DNA of 12,103 bases from the NCBI GenBank assembly GCA_026770585.1, contig MU646314.1, positions 957,073-969,175 on the forward strand, read 5' to 3'. Source of the DNA: Baffinella frigidus. Lineage: Eukaryota; Cryptophyceae; Cryptomonadales; Baffinellaceae. The position numbers were made by a program, and so were the translations under genes. The notes below the pieces were generated by a model. The model was not told the DNA's origin. It did not search any database and was given only the letters and a program-made list of their open reading frames with translations. How positions within the stretch are numbered: position 1 is the stretch's first letter; each line of letters opens with the position of its first letter. Shown in pieces: positions 6,607-12,103 of this stretch.

Positions 6607-7543
6607 ACCATGAACCCGGGCACCCGGGCACCCTAAACCCTAAACCCTAAACCCTGAACCATAAACCCTAAACCCCAAACCATAAACCCTAAGCCCGAGC
6701 GCAAGAACACCCACAACCCGAGAACCCTCGAGTTTAGAGTTGACCCGAAACCAGAAACCTTGAATCTTAAACCCTGCACCCTAACGCTTAAGCCCCACCC
6801 CCTCAACCCTCAACCATGAACCCTAAACCCTAAACCCTGAACCCTAATCACACCCTACACCCTACACCCTACACCCTAAACCCTAAACCCTAAACCCTAA
6901 ACCCTAAACCCTTGAACCTGAACCCTGAACCCCAAATCTTAAACTCGAAACCCTGAACCACAAGTCCCAAAGCCCGGACGCTAGGCCGACCTGGACCCTA
7001 AACCCTAAACCATGAACCATAACGCCTAAACCCTAACCCCTAATCCCTCAACCCTAGACTCTAAACCCTTACACTAAACCCGCAAACCTAAAGACTAAAC
7101 CATAAACCCCAAACCCTAAACCATAAACCCTAACCCTAAAACATAAACCCTAAACCCTAACCCCTACCTCAAGTCACAAAGCCCAGACGCTAGGCCGTCC
7201 TAAAGCCCTGACCCCTAACCCCCAAACGCTAAACGCTAAACCATAGACCCTAAACCCTAAACACTAAACCCTAAACCCTAACGCCTAAACCCTAAACACG
7301 AAACCCTAAATCCTCAACCCTAAACCCTAAACCCTAAACCCTAAAACCTAAACCCGAAACCCTAAACACGAAACCCTAAATCCTCAACCCTAAACCCTGA
7401 ACCCTAAACCCTAAACCCTAAACCCTAAACCCTAAACCTTGAACCCCAAGCCCTGACACCCTAAGCCTTACACCCTAAACCCTAAACCCTAAACCCTAAA
7501 CCCTAAACCCTAAACCCTAAACCCTAAACCCTAAACCCTAAAC
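6607..7543 (-). repeat. Long CCCTAAA-type array 6
   Basis: About 0.94 kb with the C-rich strand on plus. It includes ten consecutive perfect CCCTAAA units at 7473-7542, a duplicated aaacacgaaaccctaaatcc block 70 bases apart (about 7293 and 7363), and a duplicated non-telomeric insert at 6961-6991 and 7170-7200. It ends at the head sequence cctcaaggacctaaat. Confidence 0.95.
6961..7200 (+). repeat. 31-base non-telomeric insert duplicated inside the array
   Basis: The stretch caagtcccaaagcccggacg onward (6961-6991) recurs with few changes at 7170-7200, offset 209. Both contain acgctaggccg. This marks a segmental duplication inside the CCCTAAA array. Confidence 0.8.
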
Positions 7544-7790
7544 CCTCAAGGACCTAAATGATGACGAGTGACAGGAAGCTTATTGAAAGGCGGGGGATCA
7601 CTGATACACTCGTTGTTTTGCTAACTTGTATTGTTGATCTCTGACATTGGGTTGGACGTAACTCTGCTGACTCACACTTACACTGCGGGACACAATAGGA
7701 TAACTCATGCTAGGCTTGCCCCTGACTCTACTGACTTGTGTACATTAGGGAAAACCCCTACACAACCACATTTTATTTTTAATTTAATTT
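7544..7790. other. Array edge and unique sequence, no gene recognised
   Basis: The array ends with cctcaaggacctaaat (7544-7559), the reverse complement of the TTTAGGTCC head. The following 230 bases are unique within the window. A 103-codon frame (7631-7942, plus) is low-complexity and crosses the tandem repeat, so I do not call it. Confidence 0.5.
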
Positions 7791-7888
7791 TCTCCTTTCA
7801 TCTTCGGTGTCTGGCTGATCTCACCTCACATCCCCACCACATTTTATCTCCTTTCATTTTTTGGTGTCTGGCTGATCTCACCTCAAAT
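7791..7888 (+). repeat. 56-bp tandem duplication
   Basis: The block tctcctttcat...ggtgtctggctgatctcacctcaMat occurs at 7791-7831 and 7847-7888. Confidence 0.85.
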
Positions 7889-8199
7889 CTCCCACACAAT
7901 CCCCACACAACCCCTCTCACCTTGTGGGGTATCCGTGACTGAAGCTCCTAAACTTCAAACATGGGATACCATGAGCCTCATAAAGGCTGACTTGTGGTTC
8001 GGTGCGTGGGCGAGCGCGCGCCCACTTGGGTAGCCTCAAACACCCCAAGAGAACCAACCCTTTATCCCCTCTTCACGAGCCTCTGCACTGGAGAGCGAAA
8101 CGCGATCCGAAAGCAAACATGCTTTTTCTGCAGATCCCTTCTACGGAACGGCGTGTCGTTGGCATATGTTGGGCGAAAATAAAACCTAAAGGACCTAAA
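7887..8199 (-). mobile_element. TTTAGGTCC-headed element, full copy A
   Basis: The reverse complement aligns along its whole length with 9443-9755 at about 80% identity. Shared blocks run from the head at 8199-8185 through the cgacacgcc, gctttcggatcgcgttt, ctccagtgcagaggctcgtg and gaggctcatggtatcccatg regions to ataccccacaaggtga. The head abuts perfect CCCTAAA units at 8200. Frames exist in both copies but differ by frameshifts and appear in two registers, so the unit is probably non-coding. It may be a non-autonomous retroelement or a subtelomeric satellite monomer. Confidence 0.78.
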
Positions 8200-8504
8200 C
8201 CCTAAACCCTAAACCCTAAACCCTGAACTTTAAACCCTGAGCCTCAAGCCCTAACACCCTACACCCTACACTCCAAAACCTACACTGTAAACTCTGAACC
8301 CTAAACCCTAAACCCTAAACCCTAAACCCTAAACCCTGAAACCTAAACCCTAAACTCTAAAGCCTAAAGCCTAGAGCCTAAACCTTAAACCCTGAACCCT
8401 AAATCCCAAACCCTAAACCCTAAACACGAAACCCTAAATCCTAAACACCGAACCCAAAACCCTAAACCCTACACCCCAAACCTCAAACCGTCAACACCAA
8501 ACCC
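8200..8504 (-). repeat. CCCTAAA-type array 7
   Basis: Degenerate CCCTAAA units with several perfect tandem copies near 8298-8335, in the same orientation as array 6. It is bounded on the left by element copy A and on the right by repeat X. Confidence 0.94.
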
Positions 8505-8670
8505 TTTACCGCTTTCAGGATCAGGAGTGATCTTTCGAGACACAAGACACAGCCTTCACTCGAGGCTGACCGTGGCCTTTTGATCAATGTGGTTTCAACT
8601 ACGTTATACAGAAAGACCCCCCCAGTCCCACCACCCCTCCTCGCGCCTCACCCCACCACGCCCCATCTCG
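8505..8670 (+). repeat. Subtelomeric repeat X, right copy
   Basis: This is the inverted counterpart of 5285-5460. The junctions are related: array-ccctttaccgctttcagga here, array-cccttaatcactttcaggt on the left copy when reverse-complemented. The core cactcgaggctgaccgtgg is at about 8556-8574 and the poly-C core with cagtcccaccacccctcctc at about 8618-8642. Confidence 0.8.
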
Positions 8671-8900
8671 TCCCAGAGTTACTTATTTCTCGCAGAGTCA
8701 ATCCCGCCAGGCATTCAATTTAGATGCTCCAGAGTTCTCCGCATCAATGAAATTCACTACACAATTGACCAAATCAGTCACGGCCTTTTTTCCAAATCTT
8801 TAGGTCCTTTAGGTTCTCATCGGGCGTTTGAGTTAGACTTTCGAGATTGAGAGGGTGGAGAAGCAAGGCTTTTGCCTAGGGATATGATCTTCCCCCACCT
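8671..8900. other. No gene; isolated TTTAGGTCC head at 8799-8813
   Basis: The only recognised item is tttaggtcctttagg at 8799-8813, followed by ttctcatcggg rather than the usual element body. An 87-codon frame (8587-8850, plus) spans repeat X and is not supported. Confidence 0.5.
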
Positions 8901-8977
8901 AATCCAAAAATCTGAGAGCACATTTGTGAAACAGAATGAAAAGTTCACCCACAAATGTGTTTTCACATTTTTGGATT
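8901..8977. mobile_element. Small foldback element, candidate
   Basis: Arms 8901-8928 (aatccaaaaatctgagagca...) and 8950-8977 are complementary at 25 of 28 positions around a 21-base loop. The C-rich left flank and G-rich right flank (ccacct / gaggggtgg) may extend the stem. There is no coding capacity. Confidence 0.55.
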
Positions 8978-9109
8978 GAGGGGTGGAAGGCACTCAAAAC
9001 GAGGATTCGCAGCGTTTCCTTGTCCCGAGGCGGGCCCGTCGGGCGCTCGATTGGGTGTAACTTTCGACCCCCTGGGCTCATTTCACTTTTCTCGACGGTT
9101 GTGGAAACC

Positions 9110-9346
9110 TCAAAAGGTCCTCTTCAACTCCGCTGCATGAATCGGGGGCATCAGAGGCCCGCAAACATACTCAAAATATGACTCCCCAAAAACTGCCGCA
9201 TCTGGGTTTACACACCCTTCCCCCCCTCCTCGCAAAAACCTTGTACCAACAAAGATGCTCAGGTTTTCAAGGCCTACAACTTTGCGAGATTTTTTTTTTG
9301 GTCTAAGCTGGGGCAGAAAAGTTGGAGGCATCATAGTCCGTGACAT
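9110..9346 (-). pseudogene. Possible coding remnant, hypothetical
   Basis: A 78-codon minus-strand frame includes KVVGLENLSIFVGTRFL and ESYFEYVCGPLMPPIHAAEL, which are protein-like. The upstream part is basic and low-complexity and includes a poly-lysine coming from a run of nine or so T on plus. No family recognised, and other frames on the plus strand are comparable in length. Confidence 0.2.
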
Positions 9347-9358
9347 TGGAGCCGTTTC

Positions 9359-9442
9359 TTTAGGTCCTTTAGGTTTTAAATGCTCCCAACATATGTCAAC
9401 GACACGCCCTTCCGTAGAAAGGACTGAAAAAAAGCATTTGGA
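9359..9442 (+). repeat. Partial tandem copy of the element head
   Basis: About 80 bases from tttaggtcctttagg through agaaaggactga...aagcatttgga duplicate the start of copy B with an 84-base offset. This looks like an internal tandem duplication or a truncated neighbour copy. Confidence 0.85.
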
Positions 9443-9757
9443 TTTAGGTCCTTTAGGTTTTAATTTCTCCCAACATATGCCAACGACACGCCCTTCCGTA
9501 GAAAGGACTGCAGAGAAAGCATTTTTGCTTTCGGATCGCGTTTAGCTCTCCAGTGCAGAGGCTCGTGAAGAGAGGATACAGGGTGGCTCTCTTGGGGTGG
9601 GTGAAGGTATGCGATATCGCTCCCATGCTCACTTGCACGCACCGAACCCAAGTCAGCCTCCTCTGAGGCTCATGGTATCCCATGGTTGAAGTTTAAGAGC
9701 TTCAATCACGAATACCCCACAAGGTGAAAGGGATTGTGTGGGGGTGTAAGGTCAGAA
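9443..9757 (+). mobile_element. TTTAGGTCC-headed element, full copy B
   Basis: This is a full-length counterpart of 8199-7887. The head is at 9443-9457; then come CTCCCAACATATGCC, the cgtagaaagg segment and a body ending near ggtgtaaggtcag. An exact 36-base stretch at 9449-9484 recurs at 9766-9801, so the unit is flanked by direct copies of its own head with a 317-base spacing. The minus-strand frames share HEPLHWRAKRDPKA with copy A, but register shifts between copies argue against a maintained gene. Confidence 0.78.
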
Positions 9758-9765
9758 GAGGAAGA

Positions 9766-9801
9766 TCCTTTAGGTTTTAATTTCTCCCAACATATGCCAA
9801 C
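9766..9801 (+). repeat. Third element head, truncated
   Basis: The 36 bases are identical to 9449-9484 and then diverge at ttgggaaaac. This shows a third, truncated unit following copy B. Confidence 0.9.
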
Positions 9802-9864
9802 CTTGGGAAAACAAGGTTTACTAAATTTCCCGGTAAATAACCTGTTTGTGCTTCTCCACCCTCG

Positions 9865-10025
9865 AGATTGACCAGAATTGACACTGGTCAAAACGTGTGA
9901 CTTGAATCCAAATTCGTTTTTCTCTTTTTGACAAGCAACCTCTAAATTTAGTCGAAACCGTTTGATCCGAATCCAAATTCGTTTCTGACAGATCTGATTT
10001 GTTGACGAGAACGAATCGGGTCTTT
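9865..10025 (+). repeat. Repeat Y, right copy
   Basis: This is the inverted counterpart of 4790-4905 with shared gaacgaatcgggtct (at about 10009-10023) and tgaatccaaatt. It also contains an internal 65-base-period repeat of gaatccaaattcgttt at 9904 and 9969. Confidence 0.5.
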
Positions 10026-10104
10026 TGCAAGAGAGGGAATCCGAGCATAAGCTCAGAGACCTGGACGCAAGGTTCGGCGTAACATGGTAAAAAACGGAGA
10101 TCCT

Positions 10105-10214
10105 GTTACCGTTACCGGGAACGGAGCCGATTCCCTGTTACCGTCGGTAACAGGGCCCTGTTACCGACACACTCTGTGTGACCGGACAGCGGTAGCAGCC
10201 AGCAGCCCGTTACC
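10105..10214. promoter_or_regulatory. GTTACC site cluster 1 with palindrome
   Basis: Six GTTACC/GGTAAC hexamers lie at 10105, 10111, 10137, 10146, 10160 and 10209. Positions 10133-10166 hold three arms: ccctgttaccg, its complement cggtaacaggg after one base, then ccctgttaccg again, so 10145-10166 is a perfect 22-base palindrome. The regularity suggests binding sites or a satellite-like motif; the function is unknown. Confidence 0.55.
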
Positions 10215-10478
10215 GCCCAAGAGGGGGCAAAATCTGAGGTTTGTGGTCTTTTGGGTCGGAGTTCCCAGATTTTTTACCATCTTCCCTCGTGCCACAAGAT
10301 GTCCGAGCGCCCCTCTCGCAGTGGCGGCGGCCCCGGCAACTACGCCGTTCCACGCCTCCGCCTAGGCCCTCCGATATTAGGATGTGATGTGAGAGTGTGG
10401 TTCTGTAAATTATGTCAACAATAAAGTCTGTGCGTGGATCTTTTGCTGGGCTAAGTGGGGCGCTGTCTCTTAATACTT
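10215..10478. other. No gene recognised
   Basis: The sequence changes from GC-rich (to about 10365) to AT-richer DNA. An aataaa at about 10420 could serve as a polyadenylation signal on the plus strand, but no upstream gene is established. The 93-codon frame at 10084-10365 begins inside the GTTACC cluster and is not supported. Confidence 0.35.
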
Positions 10479-10699
10479 GGCACCCCTGTACTGCCTTAGG
10501 ATCCTACAGTTTCTTAGGAGCGAGGTACCCCTGTACTGCCCTAGGACCCTACAGTTTCTGATGAGAGAGGTACCCCGGTACCCCCCTAAGGACCCTACAG
10601 TTATGAGCGAGGTACCCCTGTACTGCCCTAGGACCCTACAGTTTCTTAGGAGCGAGGTACCCCTGTTACCTCTAGGACCCATAGTTTCTTGGGAGCGAG
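10479..10699 (-). repeat. 45-bp tandem repeat, five units, open on the minus strand
   Basis: Units start (ggtacc or ggcacc) at 10479, 10524, 10569, 10611 and 10656, with lengths of 45, 45, 42, 45 and 44. Read on minus, the first four keep one frame and give the 15-residue repeat YRGTSLIRNCRVLGQ with variants. The plus strand also stays open (SEVPLYCPRTLQFLR). Length changes are mostly multiples of three. I recall such peptides in repetitive predicted proteins of a microalga, so this is likely a dispersed minisatellite and not a genuine gene. Confidence 0.85.
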
Positions 10700-10790
10700 A
10701 ACATGTGGGAGTGATCCTGTTGCTGAGTGACTGCGTGCCTCTTGCTCTGCAAAAACAGTCAGAAACTGCAGTTTCCGACCTTCAGAAATC

Positions 10791-10927
10791 GGTAACATCG
10801 TCGAGGTCCAGGCGCCCTGTTACCGAGTTTACTTGGTAACAAGGCAGAGGTCCTGAGAGCCTGTTACCGTTACCAAGGTAGTCTCAGAATTCCGTGTTAC
10901 CGTTCCCGGGAACAGAGCTCTGTTACC
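10791..10927. promoter_or_regulatory. GTTACC site cluster 2
   Basis: Seven more hexamers lie at 10791, 10819, 10835, 10863, 10869, 10896 and 10922, and one at 10665 lies in the last 45-bp unit. The two clusters bracket the 45-bp tandem repeat. The motif is usually CTGTTACCG and sometimes doubled as GTTACCGTTACC. Confidence 0.55.
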
Positions 10928-10961
10928 GTTCCCAAAAAAAAACTACGCCGAGCCTTGCCTG

Positions 10962-10997
10962 GACGGCGAAGATCGCTGCTGGGGTGATGGCAACTGG
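10962..10997 (+). repeat. Repeat Z, right copy
   Basis: This is the inverted counterpart of 4707-4742, matching at 30 of 36 positions. It lies at the start of the GC-rich open frame. Confidence 0.55.
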
Positions 10998-11718
10998 GAG
11001 CACAGGCCTTGGGGAACGCACGGGGCATTCCCAAAGGCAACGGCTCATCGCTGCACATGAGGCGATGCAGGATGGCAGAACCAAGGGTCTTCGAGGTGCA
11101 CAGCCGAGGGCGCTCAAGCTTAAACCGTTCTTGGTGCAAGAGTCCAGTTTGGCGGGAATGCCCCCGACGGCGATGCTGCGTTTTCGTGTTCAGGATGTGG
11201 TAAAACCTGGCCACGAAGAAGTGCAGCACCTCGGGATGGACAAGCTCACGCTCGACTCACAAGTTGCCGATCAACTCGTGAGGTTGGACTGGCTAGGTGA
11301 GATGCTCCGCCGGCCTGCGCCGCCGAGTATGCACATGATTCGAATCGCAAAGCACCTCGAGACTCCAGAGACCGACACTCAAGACACGGATCGCAAGTGC
11401 CCCCGCCGGAGCACATCACGCGCCAGGAGCCCTGAGGTCGGGGATCGCCAAAGCGCCGCGCTCTCGGCCAAGGCGCTCGCGCTCTCAAACAAGCTGCATG
11501 CCAGAGCAACGGCGGTGCCCCGCAACGTCGGAAGCCTTCGGGACGTGCGGCTCCTCCAGCGGCCGCGCTTCGAGCTTCACAGCTTCACCCTCCTCCCCGA
11601 GCTTCGAGGACGGCAGCTCTCTGCCCGGGGGTGTTCTCGGCAGCGGCAGCTCGCGTGGTGTGGCACGGCGCGCGAGAGCCCATTGCAATCTCCCCTCGCG
11701 CGTGCGGCCTCCATCTAG
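10987..11718 (+). CDS. Hypothetical protein, GC-rich open frame
   Basis: The frame is open from 10894, but the first ATG is at 10987, giving about 243 codons to TAG at 11716-11718. In 11161-11400 the codon positions are unequal: positions 1 and 3 are about 70% G/C and position 2 is clearly lower, a coding signature. Protein-like segments include MLRFRVQDVVKPGHEEVQHL, MDKLTLDSQVADQLVRLDWL and MHMIRIAKHLETPETD. The C-terminal third is arginine-rich and less convincing, and a serine-rich plus frame (11498-11965) competes there, so a splice or frameshift near 11500 is possible. No signal peptide, membrane segment or known domain was recognised. It may be an exon of a larger gene. Confidence 0.4.
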   Translation: MATGSTGLGERTGHSQRQRLIAAHEAMQDGRTKGLRGAQPRALKLKPFLVQESSLAGMPPTAMLRFRVQDVVKPGHEEVQHLGMDKLTLDSQVADQLVRLDWLGEMLRRPAPPSMHMIRIAKHLETPETDTQDTDRKCPRRSTSRARSPEVGDRQSAALSAKALALSNKLHARATAVPRNVGSLRDVRLLQRPRFELHSFTLLPELRGRQLSARGCSRQRQLAWCGTARESPLQSPLARAASI

Positions 11719-11858
11719 GTCCTGCTCAAGGGCTCTCGGGACATCCCTACTGCATGGCCCATCAGGGGGGCGCCTGGAGGGTAGAGAACAACTTGGAAAC
11801 ACGAGCGAGAACCTAGCCGTGGGAGGGGGGTGTAGATCTATGACAGCTTCGTGGGGGG

Positions 11859-12103
<245 letters not shown>

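Noticed and set aside
5454-7543. Simple sequencing or fold-back read artefact producing the inverted arrays
   Set aside because: The arms differ in variant order, internal inserts and about a quarter of bases in X; a fold-back artefact would give near-identical arms. Misassembly of two real ends is not excluded.
7994-8205. Short open frames shared by element copies A and B (HEPLHWRAKRDPKA and SLCTGE readings)
   Set aside because: The similarity appears in two registers with frameshifts between copies, as expected from DNA-level homology rather than a maintained protein.
1460-8504. CRISPR-like regular repeats
   Set aside because: Units are 7-8 bp telomeric heptamers without spacers; there are no cas-like genes and the context is eukaryotic.
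10415-10425. aataaa as a polyadenylation site
   Set aside because: A single hexamer without an established upstream coding sequence is not enough to call it.
10479-10839. 120-residue plus frame through the 45-bp repeat as a gene
   Set aside because: It is the complement of the minisatellite plus GTTACC-cluster sequence, with no independent support.

Overview
The window looks like a repeat-rich, interstitial subtelomeric stretch of a eukaryotic nuclear genome, most likely a protist or alga with plant-type telomeres. About 3.4 kb consists of tandem and degenerate TTTAGGG/CCCTAAA heptamers. The rest is dispersed repeats, foldbacks, GC-rich coding-like fragments with splice-like borders, and simple-sequence tracts. 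There are no bacterial operons, Shine-Dalgarno-led genes, rRNA, tRNA or CRISPR. A 15-residue repeat beginning YRGTSLI (minus strand, 10479-10699) reminds me, from memory only, of repetitive predicted proteins in a cryptophyte or other microalgal genome; I cannot confirm the taxon.

Layout. 1-1459: non-telomeric DNA with several inverted repeats and one copy of a dispersed element headed by TTTAGGTCC. 1460-3975: four TTTAGGG-oriented arrays separated by islands; each island carries a short coding-like fragment on the minus strand that runs into telomeric repeat at its 3' end. 3976-5285: GC-rich DNA with possible exons and strong hairpins. 5285-5460: a subtelomeric repeat, here called X. 5454-6560: a long TTTAGGG-oriented array. 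6561-6606: a hairpin at which orientation flips. 6607-7543: a CCCTAAA-oriented array. 7543-8199: unique DNA, then an element of about 315 bp. 8186-8505: another CCCTAAA array. 8505-8670: a second X copy in inverted orientation. 8671-10078: foldbacks and a tandem cluster of the 315-bp element. 10084-10930: clusters of GTTACC sites around a 45-bp tandem repeat. 10962-11718: a GC-rich open frame with coding-like codon-position bias. 11719-12103: another dispersed-element copy, then (TC)n and (TA)n.

The main observation is the mirror arrangement. TTTAGGG runs rightward up to about 6560 and CCCTAAA runs from about 6607, the polarity expected of two chromosome ends joined head to head. The repeat X sits directly behind the array on both sides, in inverted orientation, with recognisably related junctions. 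Two weaker similarities, Y and Z, lie further out in the same mirrored order. The arms have diverged, so this is not a trivial fold-back sequencing chimera. An old telomere-telomere fusion or an inverted subtelomeric duplication is the simplest reading.

The second observation is a dispersed repeat family whose end, TTTAGGTCCTTTAGG, resembles the telomere repeat. At least seven full or partial heads occur here, and two of them abut telomeric arrays exactly. No complete, functionally recognisable protein-coding gene can be called; all coding calls are fragments or hypothetical.
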